The notes under the pieces are model-generated. The model was given only the letters and a program-made list of their open reading frames with translations, searched no databases and was not told where the DNA came from. Made by a program: the position numbers and the translations under genes. Below are positions 19,323 to 29,292 of a stretch of DNA of 64,000 nt, piece after piece (the stretch's first letter is position 1; every line of letters begins with the position of its first letter). Source of the DNA: Alphaproteobacteria bacterium (lineage in GTDB: Bacteria; Pseudomonadota; Alphaproteobacteria; Rhizobiales; Methyloligellaceae); assembly GCA_016869535.1 (NCBI GenBank), contig VGDX01000002.1:62001-126000 (forward strand). Direction: 5' to 3'.

Positions 19323-19550
19323 CGGAATCTTATAGCCTGGAACGAGGTTAACGACTGACAAAATAACAGAAAACCGCTTGTTTTTCTCTCAACCCCGCAG
19401 GGGGTTGGGCCGATTATAGAGCGAGTTCGCCGCCCCGGAACATCAAGGCTTTACATCGCCGGAAAATGCGACGCAACCTTGGCGCGGCGCGAGCTTTTTC
19501 TTGCCGTGATCGATCGCTAAGCGCAAGAAAAGGGGGCGAGGGCAGGTCGC

Positions 19551-20405
19551 GTGGAGCAAGTTCTGGATACCCTGTTACAAGCAGATCTCAGGGAGAATCC
19601 TTATCGAAGCATCGACGGGGACGTGGGTCTGGGACTCCTCATTCTCTGCGATCATGCCGAGAATACGCTGCCTGAAGCCTACGGAACGCTCGGTTTGCGG
19701 GAAGAGGATCTTCACCGGCACATTGCTCATGATCTCGGGGCGGCAGGGGTAGCTGAACGTCTGGCGGTAATGCTCGGTGCGCCGGCGCTGCTCAGCCGCT
19801 TTTCGAGACTTTTGATCGATCCTAACCGCGGTCTCGACGACCCAACCCTGGTGATGCAGATCTCCGACGGGCTCATCGTGCCAGGCAATGTTGGGATTGG
19901 TGAGAGCGAGATCGCCGCCCGGATCGCGCGTTATTACGAGCCTTATCATCGCGCCATCGACCGCGCCATAGAGTCGGGGCTTGCCGCCGGCAAGGCGCCA
20001 ATCCTGCTCGCCATACATAGCTTCACCCAGGCCTGGAAGGGCGTGCCGCGTCCCTGGCAAGTCTCAGTGCTATGGGATAAGGACCCGCGGTTCGCCGTAC
20101 CTTTGCTTGAAGGCTTGCAGGCCATTCCTGCAATAGAGGTGGGCGATAACGTGCCTTACTCCGGACAGCTCAAAGGCGATACCCTTTATCGCCACGGCAC
20201 CGCACGCGGGCTTGCCCATGCCCTGGTCGAGATCCGGCAGGATTTGATCCTGGGTGCGGACGGTCAAGCGGAATGGGCGGGACGATTAGCCGAGGGTTTG
20301 CGTCGTGTGCTCAGCACCGGGACGGCGCTCCATGCGGTCGAGTTGCATGGGTCTTATACCGACCGCTCACCAGGGAGGTCAGGGAGGATTGAAGCGCATG
20401 GGTGA
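19551..20405 (+). CDS. N-formylglutamate amidohydrolase family protein, second paralogue
   Basis: A 284-aa member of the FGase fold, quite different from the one at 11898. It has LLILCDHAENTLPEAYG, SRLLIDPNRGLDDPTLV and LLAIHSFTQAW, where the family metal ligands are expected. The start is GTG 19551. The stop overlaps the DUF1244 start by 8 nt. Its stable partners here (DUF1244, then gapR) argue against a simple histidine-degradation role. The actual substrate is unknown. Confidence 0.82.
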   Translation: MEQVLDTLLQADLRENPYRSIDGDVGLGLLILCDHAENTLPEAYGTLGLREEDLHRHIAHDLGAAGVAERLAVMLGAPALLSRFSRLLIDPNRGLDDPTLVMQISDGLIVPGNVGIGESEIAARIARYYEPYHRAIDRAIESGLAAGKAPILLAIHSFTQAWKGVPRPWQVSVLWDKDPRFAVPLLEGLQAIPAIEVGDNVPYSGQLKGDTLYRHGTARGLAHALVEIRQDLILGADGQAEWAGRLAEGLRRVLSTGTALHAVELHGSYTDRSPGRSGRIEAHG

Positions 20406-20652
20406 CAACAACAGGATCGAGCTTGAGGCAGCCGCTTTTAGGCGGCTCGTTCAGCATTTGCGCGAACGCCACGATGTTCAGAATATTGATCTCATGCAGC
20501 TTGTGGGCTTTTGCCGCAATTGCTTGTCGAACTGGTACATGGAAGCTGCGGCCGAGAGAGGCATTTCCCTCAGCAAGGAACAGGCCCGCGAGAGCGTTTA
20601 CGGCATGCCCTACGAGGCGTGGAAAGCGAAATTCCAGACGCCACGACCGTAA
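20398..20652 (+). CDS. DUF1244 family protein
   Basis: An 84-aa cytoplasmic protein with the DUF1244 signature: FRRLVQHLRERHDVQNIDLMQL, FCRNCLSNWY, and YGMPYEAWKAKFQ at the end. The CRNC pair could bind metal or be redox-active, but this is not shown. ATG 20398 lies inside the end of the upstream amidohydrolase gene, with GGAGG about 13 nt upstream. The function is unknown. Confidence 0.87.
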   Translation: MGDNNRIELEAAAFRRLVQHLRERHDVQNIDLMQLVGFCRNCLSNWYMEAAAERGISLSKEQARESVYGMPYEAWKAKFQTPRP

Positions 20653-20772
20653 CGCGAGCATCCACAGGGGCCTTGGATAAGCGGGATAAGCTAAGGCACA
20701 GCCTTGAAGCGGAAAATCTCTAGCCACTAAGCTGCGCTTTCATCGAATCGTCAAAAAACTCGGGGACCAGAA

Positions 20773-21030
20773 TTGCCGCTCCAGTCATCAGCCAAAGATC
20801 AGCTGCGCGCCTTCGTCACCCGCATCGAGCGGCTTGAGGAAGAGAAGGCGGCGCTCGCCGCCGATTTGCGTGAGGTCTATGCCGAAGCCAAGGGCAATGG
20901 TTTCGACGTCAAGGCGCTCCGCGCGGTGATCCGCCTGCGCAAGCAGGACGATAACAAGCGCCGCGAGGAAGAGGCCGTGCTAAGCACCTATCTCCATGCG
21001 CTCGGCATGGAGACGGCCGAAGCGGCTTAA
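20773..21030 (+). CDS. gapR: Nucleoid-associated protein GapR (DUF2312)
   Basis: An 85-aa alphaproteobacterial chromatin protein. GapR tetramers clamp over-twisted AT-rich DNA ahead of forks and polymerases and stimulate topoisomerases. The family core is plain: [18 protein letters not shown], then [20 protein letters not shown], then [19 protein letters not shown]. The whole chain is predicted helical and coiled-coil. The start is TTG 20773 with GGGGA upstream; no ATG is available. Confidence 0.93.
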   Translation: MPLQSSAKDQLRAFVTRIERLEEEKAALAADLREVYAEAKGNGFDVKALRAVIRLRKQDDNKRREEEAVLSTYLHALGMETAEAA

Positions 21031-21096
21031 TCGCCGGACAGCACGAGGGAAATTTATTCCAATAATTGCTGCTAAGGTTCGTGCGCCGTGTGTCGC

Positions 21097-22395
21097 CTAA
21101 TGTCTGCTGGCGATCTGTGTCGGGGCAGGAGCTCTCTCGACCTCGGCATAGAGGCTCTTCACCGCATGACCCGAGAACTGCTGCGTGGCCGCCAAACTAG
21201 TATAGCCTGAACTCTTGCGCAGGGTGAAGGCGGTCGGTTCGTCCATATCATCGAATAGATAGTCGATTTCCTGTTGTTCGGGATGGACGAGAGTACCGAC
21301 GGCATCGCTATATGCTACCGAGGTCTCGGTCATCAGGCTTGCCGTCTCGAAGGGGACGTAGCTCAACTCGTCGGGATGGTCATCGTCGACGTCAGGCGCG
21401 CTGACGACTTCTGCGCTCTCATAGAGCGGTACAACACCATCATCGGGACGGAGACTCGGCCGAGAAAGCGTCGGGATCCCACCTGTGCTGGCATAGGCAA
21501 ATAACCGGCCCGACGATTCACCGGTATCTGCTTGCGTGGCTACGGCAGGTTCTACCGCCCCTTCAGGTGCAAAGGATGCAAGAATTGGGCGCGGCATATC
21601 GGCGGTGCCTTCAGGTGCTGCCGTGGTCAAAGATGCAAGGACTGGCTGGGGCGTTTCCGACGCAGGCTTGGCATCCGGGAGTGGCACAGATCCGGCGGCC
21701 GAGGCGACCATGGTACTGCTGGTCATGCCCTTGGCCATGGCGAGCTTGTAATCAGCTGGCGTAATCGGCTTCCCGTCAGACGGCAAATATTTACTCTGCC
21801 CATTCGGGAAGAGCGCCGCAAGCTCGAGCCGCGGAATGCGAGGCCACATGCGCACATTGCCGGTATCGACATGGACGAAGGGAATACCAGAGGTCGGGTA
21901 ATAGCCGACACCGCCGACCTCCTGCACGAGAGCGGAGTTCCGCAGCGTCTTGATCGAAACATCGGGAAAGTGAATGTCGGCGGCTTTGCCCAGAATGTGC
22001 TGGCTGCGCCGCGCTTGACCACCGCGGGTACGTCTAAGCTTGGCATTGGTCTCGGCGGAACGGTATCCGGAGATAAGGTAGACAGGTTTCTGCGAACCGA
22101 GATGTTTGTGGAGTGTCCAGATCAAGTCGATCAGCTCCGGATCCATGTTGGTCTCGACGTCCCGCCGCCAATCGCGCATGAACCGGTTGAGCTGTTTGAG
22201 ACCCTCCTCGTCGAACTTGCCCTCACGCTTGTAGGTGACGGAAGCGGTTTCTTTGGTGTGGATGTTGTAGAGGGCGAGGGTGCGGATTTCGCCGGAGGCG
22301 ACAGCATCGGAGGCTGACCACCAAGCCACACCGAGAGCAAGCCCCAAGCTTGCGCCCAGCACGGCGCGACGCGCAATCCTCCCCCGAATTCGCAT
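21097..22395 (-). CDS. DUF882 (YcbK-like) exported peptidase-fold protein
   Basis: A 432-aa periplasmic protein of the peptidase M15_2/DUF882 family. After a basic N-terminus and one hydrophobic segment comes the M15-like domain: YLISGYRSAETNAKL, SQHILGKAADIHFPD and IPFVHVDTGNVRMW, which supply the expected His/Asp metal ligands. The last 220 residues are Pro/Ala/Ser-rich and probably disordered. ATG 22395 is chosen for GAGGGAA upstream. It probably trims or binds peptidoglycan; the L,D-transpeptidase gene lies just upstream in the same direction. Confidence 0.84.
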   Translation of the reverse strand: MRIRGRIARRAVLGASLGLALGVAWWSASDAVASGEIRTLALYNIHTKETASVTYKREGKFDEEGLKQLNRFMRDWRRDVETNMDPELIDLIWTLHKHLGSQKPVYLISGYRSAETNAKLRRTRGGQARRSQHILGKAADIHFPDVSIKTLRNSALVQEVGGVGYYPTSGIPFVHVDTGNVRMWPRIPRLELAALFPNGQSKYLPSDGKPITPADYKLAMAKGMTSSTMVASAAGSVPLPDAKPASETPQPVLASLTTAAPEGTADMPRPILASFAPEGAVEPAVATQADTGESSGRLFAYASTGGIPTLSRPSLRPDDGVVPLYESAEVVSAPDVDDDHPDELSYVPFETASLMTETSVAYSDAVGTLVHPEQQEIDYLFDDMDEPTAFTLRKSSGYTSLAATQQFSGHAVKSLYAEVERAPAPTQIASRH

Positions 22396-22599
22396 CCCTG
22401 AATTTCCCTCGCCGGCGTTTGGCCGACTTTCCCCGAACCGCCAAGGCCCCCTCAGGCCCAAGCGAAACGTCAGGCATACGTCACATGCCCGATGTTAAGC
22501 ATAGTATTCGCCAAATTGGGGGAAAAACAAGGCAATCGGGTTAACCCGATCTGGAATCTGCCTGCAAAGTTAACAAGATTTCCCCAGCTTATTCAGAGG

Positions 22600-24270
22600 C
22601 TAAAGCCTCAAGGCTGCCGCCATCCGGGCGTCATGACCATAAAGATCGCCGAAGGTCGAAAAGGACCCGTCCTCGTTCACTTTGAGGGTGAAATACGTCA
22701 GGTAGACCGGCAACGTCTCCCGCAACGCGATTTGGTTATTGTAGCTGTTATCCAGAGCCGACCGGGTGCGGCCGGGAGACCAGCCCTGGTCCCGCTGCAT
22801 GATGATGCTGGCCAGCTGGTCTGGATTCTGGACACGCACGCAGCCATGGCTTTCCGCCCGCACCTGCTTGCTGAAGAGGTGCTTTTGCGTGGTGTCGTGA
22901 AAGTAGACGTCATGCTTGTTGGGAAACATGAATTTGACCTTGCCCAGCACGTTGGTGGGCCCAGGCGGCTGGTAAATCTCCAGAGAGCGGATATCGATGC
23001 GGTCCCAGTCGAGTGACCGTGGATCGATTTCCCGTCCGCCATATCGGACACGCAAACCCTGGCGTTGCAAAATCCCTGTGTTCCAACCGCCGCCACCGAA
23101 GAACCAGGACGCCTCCTGGCGCAAATAGGGCCTGATCTCTCCGACCTTGATCGAATTCGGCACGTGCCAATAAGGACCGAAGACCAATGTCCGCATCTCG
23201 TTGGAAAAGACCGGGGTCTGCGTATTGGTCTTGCCCACGACGATCCTTGTGCTGTGGACGACTTCGTCCTCCTTGAAAACCCGCAAAGTGAATTCCGGGA
23301 TGTTGGCGGTGAGGTAGAATCCGCCGAGATCCTGCGGGAGCCAGCGCCAGCGTTCCATGTTTAGCAGAATGGCCTTGATCCTGGCCTGCTTGTTGGTTCC
23401 CGCCTCGCGCTTATGCGGTTCATTGAGCATGCGGCGCGTCCCTGGGCCGACCATGCCATCGGCATGAGTGTTGTGCTCAGCCTGGAATTGTCTCACCGCC
23501 GCGAGCAGGGTTTCGTCGAAAAGATTCTCGTTGTCGCCCACCGGCACATCGAGCCTCTGCCTGAGCAGAGCCACTTGCGGGTCTTCCACGCCGAGCTTGA
23601 GCGTGGGCCCATCGGGAATGCGGACGACCTCTTTGACTTTTTCAGTTTTACCGCCGCGCAGCTCGATCAGTCTCTGCCGCAGCGCTTCGAATTGCGGATG
23701 ATTGGGTTGGAAGCTCCGCAGATAGGCCGCGGGATCCGAGCGGATGGCGATCGACTCGATCACCTCGGTGGGATTGGGCAAGGCAAGTGAGGGATCGAGA
23801 TTTTTCGAGATACTTTGCGGTTCGATCCGTCCGCCGCGCGCATGGTGCGCGTAGTCGAGCATGGCAAAACTGATCTTGATTTCGGCGGTGGCGAGCCAGT
23901 CCGTGGGATTTTCGGCGGAGCCGAAGGCGTCGGCATCGGGCAGCTTGTAGTCGGCGGCGCGCAGGCCGTAATCGTCTGCCTGTCTGATCTCGGCGATGAC
24001 TGCCTTGCCGCGTGGAGTGATACCGTTCTCATCGACCCACAGCAGACGTTGCTCAGGATTGGAATAATATTCAACCAGCGCGCCCTGTTCGTCCTTGCGA
24101 TGCTCGGTGATTACCGTGAATTTCTCGGCGAGCTGGCTTTGAACAGCCATGCGGATGCCGTCTGCCCGAGTAATCAGTGTCTGGGGTGCATCAGGCTCGA
24201 CGGCGAAAACCGGAGCGCCAAAAGGCATTACCAGGAACAGTGTCAGCGCAACACGATGAATTTGCCGCAT
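22600..24270 (-). CDS. L,D-transpeptidase, YcbB-like
   Basis: A 556-aa cell-wall cross-linking enzyme. It has a signal peptide (residues 1-23), an N-terminal region of the YcbB type, a peptidoglycan-binding domain (PQVALLRQRLDV, AVRQFQAEHNTHADGMVGPGT), and a YkuD catalytic domain. The catalytic Cys477 lies in SHGCVRVQNP, with the preceding His in DTTQKHLF. Such enzymes form 3-3 cross-links or attach proteins to the wall. The size and domain order fit the YcbB group rather than short ErfK types. Confidence 0.92.
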   Translation of the reverse strand: MRQIHRVALTLFLVMPFGAPVFAVEPDAPQTLITRADGIRMAVQSQLAEKFTVITEHRKDEQGALVEYYSNPEQRLLWVDENGITPRGKAVIAEIRQADDYGLRAADYKLPDADAFGSAENPTDWLATAEIKISFAMLDYAHHARGGRIEPQSISKNLDPSLALPNPTEVIESIAIRSDPAAYLRSFQPNHPQFEALRQRLIELRGGKTEKVKEVVRIPDGPTLKLGVEDPQVALLRQRLDVPVGDNENLFDETLLAAVRQFQAEHNTHADGMVGPGTRRMLNEPHKREAGTNKQARIKAILLNMERWRWLPQDLGGFYLTANIPEFTLRVFKEDEVVHSTRIVVGKTNTQTPVFSNEMRTLVFGPYWHVPNSIKVGEIRPYLRQEASWFFGGGGWNTGILQRQGLRVRYGGREIDPRSLDWDRIDIRSLEIYQPPGPTNVLGKVKFMFPNKHDVYFHDTTQKHLFSKQVRAESHGCVRVQNPDQLASIIMQRDQGWSPGRTRSALDNSYNNQIALRETLPVYLTYFTLKVNEDGSFSTFGDLYGHDARMAAALRL

Positions 24271-24418
24271 AATTTACTCCGAGCCGATTCGGAAGTCCTG
24301 ACGGTAGCTTCGACCCTAACTTGGTGCTCCCTCAATGACCATACCGACACCGCCGTAAAAGCTTCTCGATCCTCGCTTTTTCGGTACGGTGTGGCTTTCT
24401 TGCCAAAGCCCATCGTCC

Positions 24419-25927
24419 CTAATTAACACTCGCCTCAAGGCCGATTTCCCGCATTTTGCGATAGAGGGTAGACCGGCCGATACCGAGCCGTCTTGCGATC
24501 TCCGTCATCCTGCCGCGGTAACGTCCGAAAGCGAGCCTGATCAAGTCGGCTTCGATGGCATCTAACGAGCGGATGTCGCCATTGTCGCTCAACGCCGGAA
24601 TGCCGATGGCGCCCTTACCATTGGCTGATGGGACGTTGATGGTTGCGGGAGCGCTTGCGCATTGGCCAAGCATCACGGGCCCTTCGATGCGCGGAATGAG
24701 ATCTTTTGGCGGAGGCGCGGCCGGCACGGTCACTTGATAACCTTTCACATGAGCCGCGATCTGTGGGAATTCGCGCACAGTGAGCAGGGGTGTGTCGGCT
24801 AGCACAACAGCCCGAAATACCGCGTTTTCGAGTTGGCGGATATTGCCGGGCCAGGTGTATCGCATCAGCATCTCGTTCGCCTCGGCGTCGAGTCCATCGA
24901 TGCGCTTGCCTTCCTCGGCGGCGAAGCGGGTGATGAAGTGGCGTACGAGTTCCGGCACATCTTCAAGCCGTTCGCGTAAGGGCGGCACCCAGATGGGGAA
25001 CACGTTCAGCCGGTAATAAAGGTCTTCGCGAAAGCGGCCTTCAGTTACGAGATCGATCAGGTTCTGATTGGTTGCCGAAATCAGGCGGAAGTCGACCCGG
25101 ACTTTCTGCTTGCCGCCGACGGGATCGATCTCCCCGTCTTGCAACGCGCGTAACAGCTTCACCTGGGCATCGAGCGGCAACTCGCCGATCTCGTCGAGGA
25201 ACAAGGTCCCCTGATCGGCCTCGACGAACTTTCCGACACGCTTCTCGGAGGCGCCGGTGAAGGCGCCCTTCTCATGGCCGAACAGGATACTCTCGACCAG
25301 ATTCTCAGGAATTGCACCGCAATTGACCGTCACGAAAGGTTTGGATTTGCGGTCACTCTCGCCCTGAATGGCGCGGGCGATCATTTCCTTGCCAACACCA
25401 GACTCACCTTCGATCAGCACGGGAATGCTGGAGTTTGCGGCACGGCGGCCGAGTTCGACGACCCTGGCCATCGCATCACTGCCGGCAATCAGATCCGTGA
25501 AGCCGAGCTCGCCCTTGGCCGTCGATTTCATGCGGGTGAGCTCGGAGGTAAGAGCTTCGATCTTGAGCGCGTTCTTGATGGAGACTTCGAGGCGTTCGGG
25601 GCTCACCGGCTTGACAACAAAATCGATCGCCCCAGCCCGCATGGCGGCTATCGCCGTGGCGATCGAACCATGTGCGGTTTGCACGATGGCGGGAGGTTTG
25701 CGCGGCAGACTCCGCATGGCGGAAAGCACGTCCATGCCGCTGGTGCCCGGCATGACCAGATCGAGAAGGACGAGGCAGATGTCACCGGCTTCGTCGGCCT
25801 TGAGCGCGGCGAGCGCCCGATCGCCGCTCTCGGCCGTGGTGACATTGAAGCCCGACCGTTTGATGGTCTCTTCGAGGATGCGGCGTTGGACGGGGTCGTC
25901 GTCGACGACCAGAACGTATTTAGGCAT
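24419..25927 (-). CDS. Sigma-54-dependent response regulator, NtrC family
   Basis: A 502-aa activator. The receiver domain has VVDDDPVQRRIL and phospho-acceptor Asp56 in LLDLVMPGTSG. The AAA+ domain has Walker A GESGVGKE and the sigma-54 contact loop GAFTGA, followed by Walker B LFLDEIGELP. A Fis-type helix-turn-helix ends the protein (MTEIARRLGIGRSTLYRKMRE). ATG 25927 begins the conserved MPKYVLVVDDD; the frame extends upstream but is unconserved in style. No histidine kinase is adjacent, so the signal is unknown. Confidence 0.93.
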   Translation of the reverse strand: MPKYVLVVDDDPVQRRILEETIKRSGFNVTTAESGDRALAALKADEAGDICLVLLDLVMPGTSGMDVLSAMRSLPRKPPAIVQTAHGSIATAIAAMRAGAIDFVVKPVSPERLEVSIKNALKIEALTSELTRMKSTAKGELGFTDLIAGSDAMARVVELGRRAANSSIPVLIEGESGVGKEMIARAIQGESDRKSKPFVTVNCGAIPENLVESILFGHEKGAFTGASEKRVGKFVEADQGTLFLDEIGELPLDAQVKLLRALQDGEIDPVGGKQKVRVDFRLISATNQNLIDLVTEGRFREDLYYRLNVFPIWVPPLRERLEDVPELVRHFITRFAAEEGKRIDGLDAEANEMLMRYTWPGNIRQLENAVFRAVVLADTPLLTVREFPQIAAHVKGYQVTVPAAPPPKDLIPRIEGPVMLGQCASAPATINVPSANGKGAIGIPALSDNGDIRSLDAIEADLIRLAFGRYRGRMTEIARRLGIGRSTLYRKMREIGLEASVN

Positions 25928-26126
25928 GACGCAAAACTCACTTATGATGACGCTACGCGAAGTGCTTGAGACCGCGCCTGTGCCAAATTTGTGCCGTGGA
26001 AGGGTAAATAACCTCTTTATCGGCGTACGATTTTGGTGAAGTGGTGCTGAAACCTGCGCCCATTTGGCCTTGCAGGGACGCGCCGGGCTTCCCACACTAG
26101 GGCTTTCCCCTCAGCAAGGATTGTCG

Positions 26127-27995
26127 ATGCTGTTCACCTTGATTGGTTTGCCGAAGCTTCCGCACTATGCCGCTTCCGCCAAGACCGTTTCTTCTAAGGC
26201 CAAAAAGAAGCTCGGCGCGTTGCCGGAGTGGAACCTCGCCGATCTCTATAGTGGCCCCATTGGCCCCGACGCGCTTGAGCTGCGGTCCGATCTTGAATCT
26301 TCGGCCAGCGCGGCCGCGGCCTTTCAGGAGCGCTATGCCGGCAAGCTCGCCACGCTAGCCCATGGCGGTGAGGGTGGTGCGGCTCTGGCCGGAACCGTGC
26401 GCGAATTCGAAAAACTCAACGACCTGCTCGGCCGCATCGTCTCCTATGCGAGTCTGCTTTACGCCGCCGACACCTCAGATCCCAAGCGGCAGAAATTCTA
26501 TGGGGATGTCCAAGAGAAGATTACCGCCATCTCCTCGAAGCTCCTGTTCTTTCCGCTTGAGCTGAACCGTCTCGACGACACCGTGCTGGAAAAAGCCATG
26601 GCCGATCCCGCGCTCGGCCATTACCGCCCATGGCTCGAGGATCTGCGCAAGGAAAAGCCTTATCAGCTCGAAGACAAGCTTGAGCAATTGTTCCACGAAA
26701 AGTCGGTCACTTCGGGTTCCTGGGACAGGCTTTTCAACGAGACCATGACCTCGCTCAGATTCGAGGTCAGCGGCAAGAAACTCAGTCTGGAACCGACGCT
26801 CAATCTGCTCCTGGACCCCGACGGTAAGAAAAGGCGGAAAGCTGCCGAGGCTCTCGCCAAAGTGTTCAAGGAGAATGTCAGGCTGTTTACCTTGATCACC
26901 AACACGCTCGCCAAGGACAAAGAAATATCTGATCGCTGGCGCGGCTTTGCCGATGTCGCCGATTCGCGTCACCTCGCCAACCGCGTGGAAAAAGAGGTGG
27001 TCGACGCCCTGGTCGCCGCCGTGCGCGAGGCCTATCCGCGCCTGTCACACCGCTATTACGCCATGAAGGCAAAATGGCTCGGCAAGAAGAAGCTCGCACA
27101 TTGGGATCGAAACGCGCCGCTCCCCGAAGAGCCTAGGCAAGTGATCGGCTGGGATCAGGCGCGTGAGACGGTACTCACCGCTTACGGCGGCTTCTCGCCG
27201 CGCATGGCGAATATCGCCGGGAAGTTTTTCACCGATGGTTGGATCGATGCGCCGGTGCGCGAAGGCAAGTCGCAAGGCGCCTTCTCGCACCCTACGGTGC
27301 CGAGCGCTCACCCCTATATCCTGCTCAATTATCAGGGCAAGCCGCGTGATGTGATGACGCTTGCGCATGAGCTAGGCCATGGCGTGCATCAGGTGCTCGC
27401 CAACAAGCAGGGCCCACTCATGGCGCCGACGCCATTGACGCTCGCCGAGACGGCGAGTGTGTTCGGCGAGATGCTGACCTTCCGCGCGTTGCTCGATCAG
27501 GCACCGACCAAACGCGAGCGGAAGGCTCTGCTCGCCGCCAAGGTCGAAGACATGATCAATACTGTGGTCAGACAGATTGCCTTCTACAATTTCGAGCGCA
27601 AGGTGCACGCTGAGCGCCGCGACGGCGAGCTCACCTCAGAACGTCTCGGTGAGATTTGGCTCGAAATCCAGCACGAAAGTCTTGGGCCTGCCATCGATCT
27701 TAAGCCGGGCTACGAGGCCTTCTGGTGCTACATTCCACATTTCATCCATTCGCCATTCTATGTCTACGCATACGCGTTCGGCGATTGCCTGGTGAACTCG
27801 CTTTACGCCGTCTACGAGAATGCCGAAAAGGGTTTCGCCGAGCGGTATCTGGACATGCTCGCGGCGGGCGGTACCAAGCATCATTCGGAGTTACTTAAGC
27901 CATTCGGGCTCGACGCTCGAGATCCCGAGTTCTGGCAGAAGGGCCTTGCCGTCATTGAAAGCCTGATCGACGAGCTTGAGGCCCTGGAACGCTAA
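26127..27995 (+). CDS. M3-family oligoendopeptidase (PepF-like)
   Basis: A cytoplasmic zinc metallopeptidase of about 622 aa that cleaves short peptides. The zinc motif is HELGHGVHQ (His414), with a downstream Glu in LTLAETASVFGE. A Tyr/His-rich C-terminal block (FWCYIPHFIHSPFYVYAYAFGDCL) is typical of clade PepF. The start at 26127 has GGAT upstream; an in-frame TTG at 26064 would add 21 residues. It is monocistronic. Confidence 0.92.
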   Translation: MLFTLIGLPKLPHYAASAKTVSSKAKKKLGALPEWNLADLYSGPIGPDALELRSDLESSASAAAAFQERYAGKLATLAHGGEGGAALAGTVREFEKLNDLLGRIVSYASLLYAADTSDPKRQKFYGDVQEKITAISSKLLFFPLELNRLDDTVLEKAMADPALGHYRPWLEDLRKEKPYQLEDKLEQLFHEKSVTSGSWDRLFNETMTSLRFEVSGKKLSLEPTLNLLLDPDGKKRRKAAEALAKVFKENVRLFTLITNTLAKDKEISDRWRGFADVADSRHLANRVEKEVVDALVAAVREAYPRLSHRYYAMKAKWLGKKKLAHWDRNAPLPEEPRQVIGWDQARETVLTAYGGFSPRMANIAGKFFTDGWIDAPVREGKSQGAFSHPTVPSAHPYILLNYQGKPRDVMTLAHELGHGVHQVLANKQGPLMAPTPLTLAETASVFGEMLTFRALLDQAPTKRERKALLAAKVEDMINTVVRQIAFYNFERKVHAERRDGELTSERLGEIWLEIQHESLGPAIDLKPGYEAFWCYIPHFIHSPFYVYAYAFGDCLVNSLYAVYENAEKGFAERYLDMLAAGGTKHHSELLKPFGLDARDPEFWQKGLAVIESLIDELEALER

Positions 27996-28111
27996 GGGCG
28001 ATTATCCTAGCCGCATTGTGGATATTTTCGGTGCTCTTGGAGAGGCCTATCAACCAAGGCATTATGAGACCGGGGGACTAAGGTTAAAAGCCGTAGGGGG
28101 GGTCATTAGTC

Positions 28112-28702
28112 ATGCAAGTGGGTGTGCAGATGTGGGTCATGCCCATCGCCGTTTGGGTAGCGGCGCTGGTGGCGGCTTACGTCGCCATAGCGCGTGGCCC
28201 ACAGCCGACTGCACGCGCCTACGTCATCGACCAATTGCTGCGCTACATCTTGCTCTTTCCGCTCGGTGTGCTGAGTCTGTGGGCCTTCATAGGCCATGTG
28301 TTCTTCCCCGAGCAGTCGGCGGCGGCGATTGGCTGGACTACGAGCCCGTTTCAATACGAAATCGGTGTCGCCAATCTCGGTCTAGGCTTGGCCAGTATCT
28401 ATGCTGCCTTCTCCACTTTTCAGGCGCGGGTCACAATCGTCATCGCCGCCTTCTGCTTCCTAATCGGCGCCGGTGTCGGTCATATCAATGATATTCTCGA
28501 AACCGGCAATCTCGCGCCGGGCAATGCCGGGCCGATCATGATTACTGACTTCCTCACGCCGATCGCTCTCGCCGTGCTTCTGTTCCTCGTCGTGCGCAAG
28601 CCGAAATCACCGGCCACGGTCGCTCTCGAACATGAGTTGCGGGTCGCGCGCAAAGCATTGGACGATTACCGGACGGCGCTGGATAAACTCGGCAAGGATT
28701 GA
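28112..28702 (+). CDS. DUF6790 family membrane protein
   Basis: A 196-aa protein with about five hydrophobic segments (residues 8-27, 41-64, 83-100, 106-124 and 143-160), followed by a charged cytoplasmic helix. The family blocks FIGHVFFPEQSAAAIGW, FQYEIGVANLGLGL and GAGVGHINDI support DUF6790. The function is unknown. GGGGGG lies upstream of the ATG. It converges on the DUF411 gene. Confidence 0.75.
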   Translation: MQVGVQMWVMPIAVWVAALVAAYVAIARGPQPTARAYVIDQLLRYILLFPLGVLSLWAFIGHVFFPEQSAAAIGWTTSPFQYEIGVANLGLGLASIYAAFSTFQARVTIVIAAFCFLIGAGVGHINDILETGNLAPGNAGPIMITDFLTPIALAVLLFLVVRKPKSPATVALEHELRVARKALDDYRTALDKLGKD

Positions 28703-28714
28703 AGGCCGCGCCGA

Positions 28715-29167
28715 TCAGTATTTGGCGAATGCCTCGGTAGTGCCGTCCTTCTTGAGCAGCAACACCTCGTAGGGCTCGCGTTCATTGCCGACTTCCATGC
28801 CGGGCGAGCCGACTGGCATGCCCGGTACGGTAAGACCCGCTGCGTCCGTTTTTTCGCTGACCAGACGCTTGATGTCGGCGGCGGGCACGTGACCCTCGAT
28901 GACATAGCCGTCGATCTTGCCGGTATGGCAAGAAGCAAGCTTATCGGTGATCCCGGCCTGACGCTTGATCCGATCGAGCGTGGCTGACGGCACGTCCTGG
29001 ACTTTCACAGTGAGCCCGTTGTCTTCGAGATGCTTGACCCAGTTGATGCAGCAATCGCAACTCGGCGACTTCCACACCTCGATCTCAGGTTGTACGGCTG
29101 AAACGCTGGTGATCGGCAAGGGCGCAAGCATAAAGCTCAACAAAAACACCAAAAGCATACGGACCAT
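28715..29167 (-). CDS. DUF411 exported metal-binding-type protein
   Basis: A 150-aa periplasmic protein with signal peptide (MVRMLLVFLLSFMLAPLPITS) and the DUF411 core. The core opens with SPSCDCCINWVKHLEDNG, a CxxC-like Cys-Asp-Cys-Cys motif in a thioredoxin-like fold, followed by ASCHTGKIDGYVIEGHVPA and VPGMPVGSPGME. Conserved Cys, His and Met residues point to copper or silver handling, which is known context for some members. No copper gene is adjacent here. GGAGG lies 8 nt before ATG 29167. Confidence 0.88.
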   Translation of the reverse strand: MVRMLLVFLLSFMLAPLPITSVSAVQPEIEVWKSPSCDCCINWVKHLEDNGLTVKVQDVPSATLDRIKRQAGITDKLASCHTGKIDGYVIEGHVPAADIKRLVSEKTDAAGLTVPGMPVGSPGMEVGNEREPYEVLLLKKDGTTEAFAKY

Positions 29168-29292
29168 GGTTACGTCCTCCTGTGCGCTATTATGCAGCGC
29201 GGGTCGAGCCACCGGCAAATGACAATGTCGTCAGCAGCGCCCTGGCAATTTCCTCTCAACCCCTTACCTTCAGGGCAACCTGTTGAACCGGG

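Noticed and set aside
24419..26095. Longer start for the NtrC-type regulator
   Set aside because: The extra 56 residues are Arg/Ser-rich and lie before the conserved receiver start MPKYVLVVDDD at 25927.
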